DNA of 64,000 nt from Chryseobacterium gleum (GCA_945865535.1 CAMBDW010000002.1:90963-154962), one strand, 5' to 3'; positions 1-8,890 are shown, counted from the stretch's first letter. Translations and numbers: made by a program. Notes: generated by a model from the sequence alone, not told the origin.

Positions 1-719
1 CTCTACTTGAAGATAAGCAATCAGGACCAGGAATTCATTTTAAAGGGGTTAGCACTTCAGCTTGGTTCATGGTGTTTTTTGCAGTTACTTCTGCAATGGC
101 ATCTTGGGACTGGATTATGTCGATTGACGCGCACTGGTTCTCCACTATTTTTGGTTGGTATGTTTTTGCTGAATGGAGTGCGATTGGTTTTACCACAATC
201 TTTTTATTCACACTGTATTTAAAAAGACAAGGGTATTTAAAAGATGTAAATGAAAGTCATATTCATGACTTAGGAAAATGGATTTTTGCTTTCTCTTTAG
301 TTTGGACTTATATGTGGTTTTCACAGTTTATGTTAATTTGGTATGCCAATATTCCTGAAGAAGTAACTTATTTTACGGCAAGGCTTGAAGTTAAAAATTA
401 CAAATTTTTATTCTGGTTCAGTATGCTTATTAATTTCCTTTTTCCAATTATTTTATTAATGAGTAGAGATGCCAAAAGAAACAGTAGCAGATTAATTTTT
501 GTTAGTTGCGTAATATTACTTGGCCATTGGCTCAATTCTTATTTATTAGTCGCGCCAGGAACTTTAGGAACGCATGGCCATATTGGTTTTACTGAGATCG
601 GAATGGGATTAGGTTTTGCTGGACTGTTAATTTACTTAACGTTAAATACTTTAACAAAAGCACCTTTAGAAACTAAAAATCATCCTTTCTTAGATGAGTC
701 CAAACACTTACATACATAA
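1..719 (+). CDS. actF: ActF-like quinone-binding membrane subunit of alternative complex III (3' part)
   Basis: The gene enters from the left edge; the reading frame starts at base 3 and no start codon is in view. About 238 C-terminal residues are visible. They form several hydrophobic segments typical of an NrfD-like polytopic membrane protein, with the family signature around SIDAHWFSTIFGWYVF and a motif APGTLGTHGHIGF. Alternative complex III passes electrons from menaquinol to cytochrome c or directly to the terminal oxidase in the inner membrane. ActF is one of its two NrfD-like subunits. The other act genes would lie to the left of this window. A strong terminator follows the stop codon, so this is probably the last gene of its operon. 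The family call is from recognition and is fairly secure; ActC is the main alternative. Confidence 0.85.
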   Translation, partial: LLEDKQSGPGIHFKGVSTSAWFMVFFAVTSAMASWDWIMSIDAHWFSTIFGWYVFAEWSAIGFTTIFLFTLYLKRQGYLKDVNESHIHDLGKWIFAFSLVWTYMWFSQFMLIWYANIPEEVTYFTARLEVKNYKFLFWFSMLINFLFPIILLMSRDAKRNSSRLIFVSCVILLGHWLNSYLLVAPGTLGTHGHIGFTEIGMGLGFAGLLIYLTLNTLTKAPLETKNHPFLDESKHLHT

Positions 720-741
720 AATGGTGTTGTTGATATATTTT

Positions 742-770
742 AAAAGGTCAGATTAATCTGACCTTTTTTT
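742..770 (+). terminator. Intrinsic terminator after actF
   Basis: A 10-11 bp perfect stem (AAAGGTCAGAT paired with ATCTGACCTTT) with almost no loop is followed by a run of T. It lies between the actF stop and the ruvB start on the same strand. Confidence 0.85.
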
Positions 771-790
771 ATGCTTATTTTTGCTAGTAT

Positions 791-1810
791 ATGAATGAAG
801 ATTATGAAATTGAGCAAGATGGCTTTAATGAAGAATTTGAGATAGAGCAGGTTTTACGCCCTAAACTATTTGTTGATTTTGAAGGTCAAGATAAAATAGT
901 TGATAATCTTAAGGTTTTTATTGAAGCTGCAAAAAAAAGACAAGATGCTTTGGATCACGTGCTATTACACGGCCCTCCAGGGCTTGGAAAAACTACACTG
1001 GGCAATATTATAGCAAATGAACTTGGGGTAAATATAAAAACCACTTCTGGCCCGGTACTTGATAAGCCTGGAGATTTGGCAGGACTACTCACAAACTTGG
1101 AAGAAAGAGATGTTTTATTTATAGATGAGATACATAGATTAAATCCAATCGTGGAAGAGTATTTGTATTCTGCTATGGAGGATTATCAAATTGATATCAT
1201 GATTGAATCAGGACCCAATGCACGATCTGTCCAAATAAAAATAAATCCCTTTACTTTAATTGGGGCAACAACTCGTTCAGGCTTACTAACCTCTCCACTA
1301 AGAGCTCGTTTTGGTATTAATTGCAGGTTGGAATATTATCAGCTAGATTTATTATCAAAAATTATAAACAGATCCTCTTCTATTTTGGATATTGGTATTG
1401 CTAAAGAAGCAGCATCAGAAATTGCAAGAAGAAGTAGAGGAACCCCTAGAATTGCAAATGCACTACTTAGAAGAGTGAGAGATTTTGCCCAGATAAAAGG
1501 AGATGGTAATATTGATATGAAAATTACTAAATATTCATTAGAAGCTTTAAATGTTGATGAGCATGGGCTAGATGAGATGGATAATAGAATTTTATCTGCG
1601 ATTATTGATAAATTCAAGGGAGGCCCTGTTGGACTTACAACTATTGCAACTGCAGTAGGAGAGCAAGCAGGAACTATTGAGGAAGTTTACGAGCCTTTTC
1701 TAATAATGGAAGGTTATCTGATGCGAACACCAAGAGGAAGGCAAGCCACTGAACTTGCATTTAAGCATTTAGGAAAAGTAAAACCGGCTGATCAAGGAAA
1801 TCTATTTTAA
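791..1810 (+). CDS. ruvB: Holliday junction branch migration ATPase RuvB
   Basis: RuvB is the hexameric AAA+ motor that drives branch migration of Holliday junctions together with RuvA and RuvC. The 339-residue length is normal. Walker A is GPPGLGKT at about residues 61-68 and Walker B is FIDEIH at about 110-115. The sensor-1 region GATTRSGLL and the arginine-rich SPLRARFG follow, and the C-terminal winged-helix domain ends in a PRGRQAT motif. The ATG at 791 places the usual short acidic N-terminus before LRPK. ruvA lies about 9.5 kb away at 11314, so the two are not an operon here, which is common outside Proteobacteria. The TAA stop shares TTAA with the stop of the small convergent gene on the other strand. 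Confidence 0.97.
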   Translation: MNEDYEIEQDGFNEEFEIEQVLRPKLFVDFEGQDKIVDNLKVFIEAAKKRQDALDHVLLHGPPGLGKTTLGNIIANELGVNIKTTSGPVLDKPGDLAGLLTNLEERDVLFIDEIHRLNPIVEEYLYSAMEDYQIDIMIESGPNARSVQIKINPFTLIGATTRSGLLTSPLRARFGINCRLEYYQLDLLSKIINRSSSILDIGIAKEAASEIARRSRGTPRIANALLRRVRDFAQIKGDGNIDMKITKYSLEALNVDEHGLDEMDNRILSAIIDKFKGGPVGLTTIATAVGEQAGTIEEVYEPFLIMEGYLMRTPRGRQATELAFKHLGKVKPADQGNLF

Positions 1811-1992
1811 GAGATTTGATCAAAAACTTCTTGGATAGTATTTTTGTATTGCGAAAAAGTAGTAAGTGCCCATATTTTTAAAGTTAATACTTCCTTTTTA
1901 CTCAACCATCTTATGCTTTTTGAAAGTTCTTTTTTGAAAAGATTTTTATCAAAACTAACTTTACTTAGGATTTTTTTACTGAATTCTAACAT
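1807..1992 (-). CDS. Small conserved hypothetical protein (61 aa)
   Basis: This 61-residue protein starts [15 protein letters not shown] and is rich in lysine, with a central [10 protein letters not shown] segment and a conserved-looking LKIWALTTF stretch. I recall very similar short proteins in other Flavobacteriia, usually annotated only as hypothetical, and no function is known to me. It has no signal peptide or membrane helix. It runs convergent to ruvB, with the two stop codons overlapping in TTAA. The opposite-strand frame over the same DNA looks like a shadow. The call as a real gene rests on the protein-like composition and my recollection of homologues. Confidence 0.65.
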   Translation of the reverse strand: MLEFSKKILSKVSFDKNLFKKELSKSIRWLSKKEVLTLKIWALTTFSQYKNTIQEVFDQIS

Positions 1993-2041
1993 AATATTTA
2001 ATGTTTACAATTACAATAACACAAAACTCAGAAATTTATTA

Positions 2042-2608
2042 TTATTCGTTCCAACTATATGAATCGTTTTGTAAACCTGAGAGTGTTAATACTCTATCAA
2101 TTACTGTAGCAGCCAGTTCTTCAAAAGTTTGAGGCTTGCTATAAAAAGAAGGGGTTGCGGGGCAGATAATTCCACCAGCCTCTGTAATTAACTTCATATT
2201 ATTAATGTGTATTAAACTTAAAGGAGTTTCTCTTGCTACAATAATAAGTTTTCGTCTTTCTTTTAGGATTACATCAGCTGCTCTTGTTGTTAAATCATCA
2301 CTTATTCCACTAGCAATACGCCCCATAGTTCCCATTGATGATGGGCATATTATCATTGTTCCGTAATTTGCAGATCCACTGGCAAAAGGAGCCATAAAAT
2401 CCATTTTGTTATAAAATGTAAAAGGGTAATTTTTGTAATCAGTATTGCCAAGCTCTTGCTCCCAAACATACTTGGCATTATCAGACATTAGGACTCCAAT
2501 TTTTTCTATTTGGTTATTTAATTGGACCAATTTATCAAATAAAACTTTGGCATAGATTGCTCCACTTGCTCCTGAAACTGCAACTATTATTTTGTGTTTT
2601 TTGTTCAT
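2042..2608 (-). CDS. ubiX: UbiX-family flavin prenyltransferase
   Basis: UbiX joins a dimethylallyl group to FMN to make prenylated FMN, the cofactor of UbiD-type decarboxylases. The N-terminal flavin-binding motif AVSGASGAIYA is at residues 10-20, and the typical SSMGTMGRIASGISDDLTTR region and RRKLIIVARETPLS follow. The length of 188 residues is normal. It is the last gene of a minus-strand series, and its ATG overlaps the stop of the upstream barrel gene by one base, which suggests translational coupling. No UbiD-like decarboxylase is in this window. In Bacteroidota the enzyme is usually linked to menaquinone biosynthesis by the futalosine route or to other decarboxylases; that link is inference. 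Confidence 0.93.
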   Translation of the reverse strand: MNKKHKIIVAVSGASGAIYAKVLFDKLVQLNNQIEKIGVLMSDNAKYVWEQELGNTDYKNYPFTFYNKMDFMAPFASGSANYGTMIICPSSMGTMGRIASGISDDLTTRAADVILKERRKLIIVARETPLSLIHINNMKLITEAGGIICPATPSFYSKPQTFEELAATVIDRVLTLSGLQNDSYSWNE

Positions 2609-3219
2609 TAGAAATTATAATGTAAAGCGAAACTTAAAACGGAATTGTATTTTCCTTTTTTGAAGTCTGAATCTAAATTTTTGTAATCTTCAGAACCAAT
2701 TGGTAAAATGGAATTTCTAATTCTTGTATTTAAACTAATATTTTCAGAATATTTATAGTCAATCCCAAGCAATAAGCCAATATCATAACTGATAAATGGA
2801 TTTGGTTCATTAGGCATTTCCCCACTTAAGTCATTATAATGACCATCAACTAGGTAAGCTGTTAGTACACCCCCTTCAATTTTTAACTTATCGCTTTGAT
2901 GATATTGTAATAATAATGGTACTTCTATGTATGAAAGAGAAATATCTGGAAGCAAATTTGGATGTTCAGGATTATTCATGTTCGGGTTGTTACTTCCTTT
3001 TTGGATATAGGTCATCTCCATTTGAAAACTTAAAAGTTCTGTGATAGATTTATTTGCAAAAACACCTAGTAATAAACCTGCTTTATGGAACCCTGCTAGA
3101 TTATCTCCTCCCACTTGTGAGGTGCTAAGCCCTAAAATAACTCCACCACCAAAATCTTGCGCTTGAATGCTAAAAGTTAGAAATCCACAACTAAGGATTA
3201 TTGCAAATTTCTTTATCAT
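2608..3219 (-). CDS. PorT-like outer membrane beta-barrel protein
   Basis: The 203-residue protein has a signal peptide (MIKKFAIILSCGFLTFSIQAQ) and a body of alternating hydrophobic and polar strands ending in aromatic F. This is the pattern of the small eight-stranded 'outer membrane protein beta-barrel' (PorT-like) family of Bacteroidota. Features such as GVILGLSTSQVGGDNLAGFHKAG near the N-terminus and FALHYNF at the end support it. The substrate and role are unknown. It is separated by one base from the upstream DUF6588 gene and overlaps ubiX by one base, so it is very likely co-transcribed with them. Confidence 0.75.
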   Translation of the reverse strand: MIKKFAIILSCGFLTFSIQAQDFGGGVILGLSTSQVGGDNLAGFHKAGLLLGVFANKSITELLSFQMEMTYIQKGSNNPNMNNPEHPNLLPDISLSYIEVPLLLQYHQSDKLKIEGGVLTAYLVDGHYNDLSGEMPNEPNPFISYDIGLLLGIDYKYSENISLNTRIRNSILPIGSEDYKNLDSDFKKGKYNSVLSFALHYNF

Positions 3220-3220
3220 A

Positions 3221-4147
3221 TTATCTCAAACTAACTCCAAGCCCAAGAGTTGCAGTTGGGTACTCTGCAAAAGTATAATTAGCCTGTAATGCAAGCACAG
3301 CAATATTAAACCTAAAACCAATATTTGCTCTAAAATTATTGCTTTCAAAATCTAATTTTGTCAACTCATCTATATCAATAGGTAATCCAGCTATATTGTA
3401 ATCCCCATTAATATTAAAAGTTGTTTTTGTTGAGTTATAGCCTAATCCTAAATATGGAGTAAACATTAATAATTTTTTTGAGAGTATTAGATTTATTGTG
3501 GTTGCAGAAACATCTAAGTTTGCTTGGGGAGATGTGGTGCTCGTAGGTTCTATAAGTTTAATTTCTGAACTAAGCTTTGTGTAGCCTGCTTGTACCGAAA
3601 GATCTATCGGAATTTTATCCACAATAGGTAACCATTGTAAGATATCATGTTTTAATCCTATCCCAAATAAACCCATCTTACCAGCATTGCAAATTTTAAG
3701 TTCTGGCATATATCGGACATCTATTTCTGTACTTTTTATTAAGCCAACTCCGGCTTGTAACATTGGCAGAGGAATAACAGGTATATTAAGCCCTTTTGGC
3801 ATATCGTATTGTGCCTCACTATAAGTAACTTGAGATCCATTTCCATTACCTAAAATTGTTGGAGTTTCAACACCTTTAAATGTGTTTCCATTCGATTCGG
3901 AGACATTAAATGTTTTTGCATTAGGAGGAACTATTACAATGTTGGCAGTAATAGTAACATCAAAACCACCTAGTTTATGGGGCTTAGCAGTATTATACCA
4001 TCCGTTATTCAAAGCAGCACCAAAGCTATTTCCTAATGGACTAATATAGGCTTTAATTAAGCTTTTCCCATCTATAATTTCATCTGCTTGCCCATAAGAT
4101 GTAAATCCAATAAACCCAGCTAAAAATGTAAATAGTAATTTTTTCAT
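3221..4147 (-). CDS. DUF6588-type envelope protein
   Basis: The 308-residue protein has a signal peptide ending near SYGQ and a body with the feel of a beta-barrel: repeated short amphipathic strands, many G/N turns, and an ending in LGLGVSLR. The opening DGKSLIKAYISPLGNSFGAALNNGWYN resembles proteins I know as DUF6588 from Bacteroidota. Biochemical function is unknown to me. It lies between the Omp28 lipoprotein gene (10 bases upstream) and the PorT-like barrel (1 base downstream) in one minus-strand run, so it is probably an outer-membrane protein in the same transcription unit. Confidence 0.65.
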   Translation of the reverse strand: MKKLLFTFLAGFIGFTSYGQADEIIDGKSLIKAYISPLGNSFGAALNNGWYNTAKPHKLGGFDVTITANIVIVPPNAKTFNVSESNGNTFKGVETPTILGNGNGSQVTYSEAQYDMPKGLNIPVIPLPMLQAGVGLIKSTEIDVRYMPELKICNAGKMGLFGIGLKHDILQWLPIVDKIPIDLSVQAGYTKLSSEIKLIEPTSTTSPQANLDVSATTINLILSKKLLMFTPYLGLGYNSTKTTFNINGDYNIAGLPIDIDELTKLDFESNNFRANIGFRFNIAVLALQANYTFAEYPTATLGLGVSLR

Positions 4148-4157
4148 ACTAGTAATT

Positions 4158-5030
4158 TTAATTAGTTAAATGTGCTTCTTCAACCTGCACAATCTCTTTA
4201 GTAATTGTATTGTAAATATAAGCAACAACTGACATATTTGCCGCATTCCAACCACCCGCATTGCCATTGCCTAATTCGGCAGTATTTGTTGAGTAATTAA
4301 TATTGTATTGTTCTAATTCAGATAGGCTAATTTCAAAGTTATTTTCTACAACTTCACCACTTTCAAAATTCGTTTGAGCAGATAATTTGTCGTTATAAAT
4401 AACTGTTCTTAAAACATGATTATGCGTATAATTTTCAACATTTTCTTGTCCATCTTTTTGCCAATTGATAATATTACTTTCTGTTAAGCACACAACAAGA
4501 TTGTAATTATTAACTACAGCATTTTCTAATGTTGATGAAATTGTAATTGTGTTTGTATCGGCATTTATTGAAATTTTAAAGTCAACTTCTTTCTTAAGTT
4601 CAAGAGCAACTGCACTTGCCCACTCATCTTTTCCTAATTTATGAGAGTCATTTTGATAGCCAATCCTGTTAACCATTCCTCTTGGTAGCCCAACATTAGA
4701 AATCCCAAAAAAGGCATCCCAGTTATCTCCCCAATTTGTTCTGAAGTCATATTGAAAATTTGGAGCTTGACTAGATGGGTATGGTCTTGCAAAAGATTTA
4801 CTTACATGTATAGCCATACTAATTATTTGATCTCCATAAATATCATGAATTGCCTCTAACTCTCGTGCAGCATCAGGGCAATTAGGACATAAATGTCCTG
4901 TAAAATCTTCTACAAGAACTTTCTTGTCAGGATTTACATATGAATCCGAATTTATAATGTATGGCCCCTCAATTTTATCACAAGCTGATATTGTGAAAAT
5001 TATGCTTAGTAGTGTGATGTATTTTTTCAT
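4158..5030 (-). CDS. Omp28-related lipoprotein with thioredoxin-like fold
   Basis: The start was set at the ATG at 5030, giving 290 residues that begin MKKYITLLSIIFTISAC. This is a lipoprotein signal with the lipidation cysteine. A longer frame reaching 5141 would read back into the 3' end of DUF6029 and is rejected. A CPNC motif follows VLVEDFTGHL, which matches the redox motif of Omp28-like proteins with a thioredoxin fold. The remainder contains a GMVNRIGYQ segment typical of that family. It begins two bases after the DUF6029 stop, so the two are probably translated together. The likely role is a surface or periplasmic redox or adhesion protein partnered with the DUF6029 barrel. Confidence 0.82.
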   Translation of the reverse strand: MKKYITLLSIIFTISACDKIEGPYIINSDSYVNPDKKVLVEDFTGHLCPNCPDAARELEAIHDIYGDQIISMAIHVSKSFARPYPSSQAPNFQYDFRTNWGDNWDAFFGISNVGLPRGMVNRIGYQNDSHKLGKDEWASAVALELKKEVDFKISINADTNTITISSTLENAVVNNYNLVVCLTESNIINWQKDGQENVENYTHNHVLRTVIYNDKLSAQTNFESGEVVENNFEISLSELEQYNINYSTNTAELGNGNAGGWNAANMSVVAYIYNTITKEIVQVEEAHLTN

Positions 5031-5031
5031 T

Positions 5032-6723
5032 TTAAAAACTGGATGATATGTTAACACTAAATCCGTTTGATGAGGGGACAAGTTTGCATATTCCACCAAC
5101 GCAAAATATTCCTTCTCTTTTCTTTCCGTAACCGATCTCAAAGCGGTTTGCTCCTTTTATAAAACCAGCCGTTAGATTTAAATAATGCAGCTGTTTTTCT
5201 TCTAACTCATTTCCATAGTTGTACATGTCTTGAACCGTAAAAAACCAATGAGGAGAAACGGTGTATTCTAAAAGAGCCATACCCCAATCACCTTCTGCTG
5301 GCTCTTCCATTCCATTTTCATATCCCCCACCACTAGTCGAATAATCTTCAAGTTGGTTAGATATCAGATTTTGTAATTCCATTCTCAAAGAATGACCTTG
5401 CTTAATTTCATAACTTAAATCGGCAATTAGTATGGTTGAATTAAGAACTCCATAATCGCCAGGAACATGCCCTTCTAATAAATCTTTATTGTAAGTTTGA
5501 TTCGCTACAACAAAGTTAGCTTCTGTATTCGAATTTAATTTTTTATTTATGGTTAAATTAATGTCATTAAAATACAATTCCTCATTCTTAATACTAATAA
5601 GCATAGGAGTATGTTCAGTATTGTCATTTAAGAATGAATTCCCCCAATTTAAGCCATTTATTCGAGAATAATTAAGAGCTAGTTTTGTTCCGTATTCCCC
5701 CCCCAGTAAAGTTTCTTTTTGAAATTTGTAAAAAACATCAAATTGGATTCCAAATTCTCCATTTGCTTGTGTAGCGCATGGATAAAGTGCTAATAAAGTA
5801 TAAGCATGTGGCTTACTTAAAGTAGGGATATAATTGATTAAATAGGCTTTCCCATCTCTATCTCTATCTGATTTAAAAGTCATATTGTCCGTTCTATGCA
5901 TCTCTGCTATAATTCCAAATCCTTTTTTTGAAAAAGTGATGTTTTGGGTAAAAGCATTGCCACTTGCATAATTCATTTTGCTTGCAGTCAAAACATTTGC
6001 AGGGTCATTAATTTTATAAGCATATTCCCCATAATAACTCCAGCCTCCGTGATTTAAGTTCATTCTACCAGCATAAGAGCTAACGTTCTGAGGTATTTTA
6101 AAGATAAGATTGCTTCTTTCTTGGTATCGACTCACAAAACTTCCCCCTAAAATTATTTTTGTTTTGGATTCAGAATTGAATAATTCATTGATGTTTAGCT
6201 CTCCATCTGCACCTCTGAAAATACCATCAGCATAATCAAAATAAGTTCTGCTTTTTCCAATAAATGTTTTTAAATACATACCTTCTATTGGGCTGTATTT
6301 TAACCGCACTCCATCCATAGCATTGTCAATTCCAAGTCCTTTTTCTTCATAACTTCTAAAAATAAGTCCACTGCCTAATTGCTCGTAATAATTACCTGCA
6401 GTAATCTCTAGCCCATCAATACTGTAGGTGGCATATCTGTAGGCAATACCATTACCTTTAAATTCAGGGTCGTAATCGGCTAATGCATTTAGGTAGCTTT
6501 CGTATCGTAATCCAGTTGCAAAATTTCCTTTTGTGTAATTTAGGTTTAAGTAAGCATTGTTGAGGATGATTTCATCAGCCGCTTTAGCTCCAATTTGTAA
6601 ATCTTCTTGATAGGATTGTAAGTTAAGATTAAAATCGCCATGAATTTCTCCTAAATTGTTTTCTTGAGAAAATCCTAAGAAAGACATGCTAATTGTAGTA
6701 ATAAAGAGCGCAATCTTTTTCAT
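5032..6723 (-). CDS. DUF6029 family outer membrane barrel protein
   Basis: The 563-residue protein has a signal peptide (MKKIALFITTISMSFLGFSQ) and a long body of beta-strand character with motifs such as GNYYEQLGSGLIFRSYEEKG and GLGIDNAMDGVRLKY. This is the pattern of the DUF6029 family of Bacteroidota outer membrane proteins, which I know to occur next to Omp28-like lipoproteins and TlpA-like thioredoxins. The function is not established. The last residues end in F, as in many outer membrane barrels. The gene begins three bases after the TlpA stop and is followed by the Omp28 start after one base. This argues for a three-gene functional unit. Confidence 0.82.
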   Translation of the reverse strand: MKKIALFITTISMSFLGFSQENNLGEIHGDFNLNLQSYQEDLQIGAKAADEIILNNAYLNLNYTKGNFATGLRYESYLNALADYDPEFKGNGIAYRYATYSIDGLEITAGNYYEQLGSGLIFRSYEEKGLGIDNAMDGVRLKYSPIEGMYLKTFIGKSRTYFDYADGIFRGADGELNINELFNSESKTKIILGGSFVSRYQERSNLIFKIPQNVSSYAGRMNLNHGGWSYYGEYAYKINDPANVLTASKMNYASGNAFTQNITFSKKGFGIIAEMHRTDNMTFKSDRDRDGKAYLINYIPTLSKPHAYTLLALYPCATQANGEFGIQFDVFYKFQKETLLGGEYGTKLALNYSRINGLNWGNSFLNDNTEHTPMLISIKNEELYFNDINLTINKKLNSNTEANFVVANQTYNKDLLEGHVPGDYGVLNSTILIADLSYEIKQGHSLRMELQNLISNQLEDYSTSGGGYENGMEEPAEGDWGMALLEYTVSPHWFFTVQDMYNYGNELEEKQLHYLNLTAGFIKGANRFEIGYGKKREGIFCVGGICKLVPSSNGFSVNISSSF

Positions 6724-6726
6724 AAA

Positions 6727-7224
6727 CTATTTTACTAGTTTTTTAATTTCTTTTAATAGTTCTGCCTCATCCCCATCAACATAACCTCTGTGCTGCCAAA
6801 CAATTTCATTTTTTCCATTTAGCAAAAAAGTATGTGGAACGGTTGATACGCCCATAGCTCTTTTTAAGTCATTATTTGGGTCCAAATAAACTTCATACTG
6901 CCAGTCAGATGCATTTACATAAGGAGCTACTTGCGACATTGATCTTGGATCATCAATTGAGATTGCAACTAGTTTTACTCCAGTTTTCTTTTGCCAATCT
7001 TCATACACTTCCGCAATAGTATTTAGTTCTTTTTTACAGGGCTTACACCATGTAGCCCAAAAGGAGATTACTATTGGCTTGCCATCATTTTTAAGCTTAG
7101 TAATGTTAAAGTTACTGCCATCTAAGGTCTTTACTTGTATGTTGGGCAAAGCTCTACCTTGACCAAAACTAATTGATGCAACTAATGCGATAGCTAAAAA
7201 GCTGAAAAGTGTTTTTTTATTCAT
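6727..7224 (-). CDS. TlpA-like thioredoxin (periplasmic thiol-disulfide reductase)
   Basis: The 165-residue protein has a signal peptide (through about residue 21, SISFGQ) and one thioredoxin domain with the active site WCKPC at residues 59-63. The cis-proline region STVPHTFLL and the final GYVDGDEAELLKEIKK helix are normal for the TlpA/ResA group. These proteins reduce or shuffle disulfides in exported proteins. It is the first gene of the minus-strand series tlpA-DUF6029-omp28-DUF6588-barrel-ubiX, with a TAnnTTTG promoter 18 bases upstream. The electron donor for the group is not seen in the window. Confidence 0.9.
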   Translation of the reverse strand: MNKKTLFSFLAIALVASISFGQGRALPNIQVKTLDGSNFNITKLKNDGKPIVISFWATWCKPCKKELNTIAEVYEDWQKKTGVKLVAISIDDPRSMSQVAPYVNASDWQYEVYLDPNNDLKRAMGVSTVPHTFLLNGKNEIVWQHRGYVDGDEAELLKEIKKLVK

Positions 7225-7241
7225 TACGGTTTTTATTGGTA

Positions 7242-7249
7242 CAAATATA
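7242..7249 (-). promoter_or_regulatory. TAnnTTTG minus-7 element for the tlpA operon
   Basis: The minus strand reads TATATTTG, the Bacteroidota minus-7 consensus. It lies 18 bases upstream of the tlpA ATG, inside the region that is repeated at 8804. I do not see a clear TTTG minus-33 partner. Confidence 0.55.
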
Positions 7250-7301
7250 GTTTAAAATTAAACTACTTGTATTATTTTGAGTTTGCAAATTCAGCCAAAT
7301 A

Positions 7302-7330
7302 AAAACCCTGACTAATATAGCCAGGGTTTA
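7302..7330 (-). terminator. Terminator of the first thioredoxin-fold cargo gene
   Basis: The stem AAACCCTG/CAGGGTTT has a short A/T-rich loop, with a T run on the minus-strand side. It lies just downstream of the stop at 7351. The same structure is repeated at 8864. Confidence 0.75.
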
Positions 7331-7350
7331 AATTTTTGAACTTTATATAA

Positions 7351-8775
7351 CTATTTAGAAATAGTAATTTTTTGAGTTTGGATTCCTTTTTCAGTAGTAA
7401 TGTTTAGCATATAAATGCCGTTAGCCAATGTAGAAACATTAATATTTTTAGTATATTCTGATGATAAAACCAATTTTCCAAACATATCAAATACATCAAC
7501 TGAAGTATAATTACCTTCAATAGTTAATACATCTTTTACTGGGTTAGGGTATATATTTAGATTCACACTTGATTGATTTGTAATTCCAAGTACTGATCCA
7601 CTTTTAGAAAAAGGTTCAATTACATTATATCCAAAATTTGGCCCCACTTCACTAAATAGGAATTGTTGTTGATCTTGAAGCGAATAACCTCCAGGAGAGT
7701 TTATTCCATCACCATATGAGTCATTAATAGTAAGCTCATAACATCCATCACTTGATAAAGGAATATTTGTAGTATACTCAGTACCTGATGCCCCATCAGC
7801 ATACGGACCTCCAGAAGCAAGCAATGCTCCAGTTCCATCTTTAATATTCCAGGTTATTTCAGTACCCCAGGCGTCTATTTTTAATTTAAATATTGCTGTA
7901 TTATCTGTAGTATTAGCAGCGAAATCAAGGTAAAACTCTCCCTCATTATATGTAGGATAATTATCTGGGTTCCCGTTAGGACTAGAAACCATTACTTCAT
8001 AAGTAGTTGGGGTAGTTGCTGCTACAGGGTTAAATTGAACAGTAACATTTCCAGATGCTGCTAAAGTTCCAGTCCAATTATTTACATCAATAGCAATTGG
8101 ATTTCCTAATTCAAATAATTCAGCAGTAAAAGAAGCGATAGAATTTGTTCCGTAATTATGTACAGATGCAGAAGGGATAGCGTCTTGCCCTAAACAGATT
8201 TTAGTTGAACTTCCTTCAATACCAGCATTATCTATTACTCCAGTGAAACTAGTTCCTAACCCACAGTTAGAAATTAATTGCTGTCTAAGATTGCTAGCAC
8301 TACCTTGTCCTATTTCATACACTGTTCTATCAGGACAAATTCCATAAACTGTTGGATAGTATGCTATATCATAACTATTGGCAATACTTGCATTATCTAG
8401 TATTGGATATGGCGTGCCAGTAATCCAATCTCCTGCTGTACTACCACCGGTTCCTTGTAGCTGCGCAAGTCCTGTACTTCCATCTCCTTCTACAAAAATC
8501 ACTCCAATCTCTTGTGATCCACCCATTCCATAAGTCATATAGATATCTTTTAGGGCATGTCCTTGATGAAAGCTCCAACAAGGCCCACACCATGTTGCAG
8601 ACACATCCATAATTACAGGAATACCTTGGTCAAGAAAGTCAGTATATAAATTTATAGTGTTACCATTTAAATCTGTTGCTGTAAAGTCTGGTCCGATACT
8701 TCCATTAGGAAGTTGCGCTTGAGCATTACTGAATGTGAATAATGCGGCAATTGCAATAAGTAATATTTTTTTCAT
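7351..8775 (-). CDS. T9SS-secreted thioredoxin-fold protein A
   Basis: The 474-residue protein has a signal peptide (to about residue 21, NAQAQ) and a thioredoxin-like domain with WCGPC at residues 62-66. The cis-proline is in the YYPTVYGICPDR region. A beta-rich middle follows, and a type A sorting domain closes the protein (NLNIYPNPVKDVLTIEG onwards, ending in KITISK). The sorting domain directs export through the T9SS to the cell surface or medium, so the CxxC pair acts outside the outer membrane. The middle carries two calcium-like DSYGDGIN motifs. It is a tandem paralogue of 8913-10367. The substrate is unknown. A redox role is inferred from the fold; an adhesion role is also possible. 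Confidence 0.85.
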   Translation of the reverse strand: MKKILLIAIAALFTFSNAQAQLPNGSIGPDFTATDLNGNTINLYTDFLDQGIPVIMDVSATWCGPCWSFHQGHALKDIYMTYGMGGSQEIGVIFVEGDGSTGLAQLQGTGGSTAGDWITGTPYPILDNASIANSYDIAYYPTVYGICPDRTVYEIGQGSASNLRQQLISNCGLGTSFTGVIDNAGIEGSSTKICLGQDAIPSASVHNYGTNSIASFTAELFELGNPIAIDVNNWTGTLAASGNVTVQFNPVAATTPTTYEVMVSSPNGNPDNYPTYNEGEFYLDFAANTTDNTAIFKLKIDAWGTEITWNIKDGTGALLASGGPYADGASGTEYTTNIPLSSDGCYELTINDSYGDGINSPGGYSLQDQQQFLFSEVGPNFGYNVIEPFSKSGSVLGITNQSSVNLNIYPNPVKDVLTIEGNYTSVDVFDMFGKLVLSSEYTKNINVSTLANGIYMLNITTEKGIQTQKITISK

Positions 8776-8803
8776 TTTTTCTTTTTTAAAATTAGTTAGG
8801 GAG

Positions 8804-8811
8804 CAAATATA
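8804..8811 (-). promoter_or_regulatory. TAnnTTTG minus-7 element for cargo gene A
   Basis: The minus strand reads TATATTTG 28 bases upstream of the ATG at 8775. It is the repeated copy of the element at 7242. Confidence 0.55.
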
Positions 8812-8863
8812 GTATAAAATTAAACTACTTGTATTATTTTGAGTTTGTAAATTTAGCCAAATA

Positions 8864-8890
8864 AAAACCCTGACTAAATAGCCAGGGTTT
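8864..8890 (-). terminator. Terminator of the second thioredoxin-fold cargo gene
   Basis: The stem AAACCCTG/CAGGGTTT is the same as at 7302, and lies downstream of the stop at 8913 on the minus strand. Confidence 0.75.

Larger units (their letters stand above)
7242..7556 (-). repeat. Copy A of a promoter-terminator-CTD duplication
   Basis: This stretch is close to identical to 8804-9112. It contains the tlpA promoter, the terminator of the neighbouring cargo gene and that gene's sorting-domain 3' end. The similarity falls off sharply just upstream of the YPNPV codons, so the copied unit is the intergenic region plus the last roughly 70 codons. Confidence 0.8.

Noticed and set aside
7..222. 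A 71-residue frame overlapping the left-edge gene
   Set aside because: It overlaps the clear ActF reading frame in another phase and has no independent support.
1844..2062. Plus-strand frame opposite the small gene after ruvB
   Set aside because: Its translation is poor in normal composition and the minus-strand frame looks far more like a conserved protein.
4158..5141. A longer Omp28 reading frame starting at 5141
   Set aside because: The extra 37 codons lie inside the 3' end of the DUF6029 gene in another frame, whereas the ATG at 5030 starts a clean lipoprotein signal.
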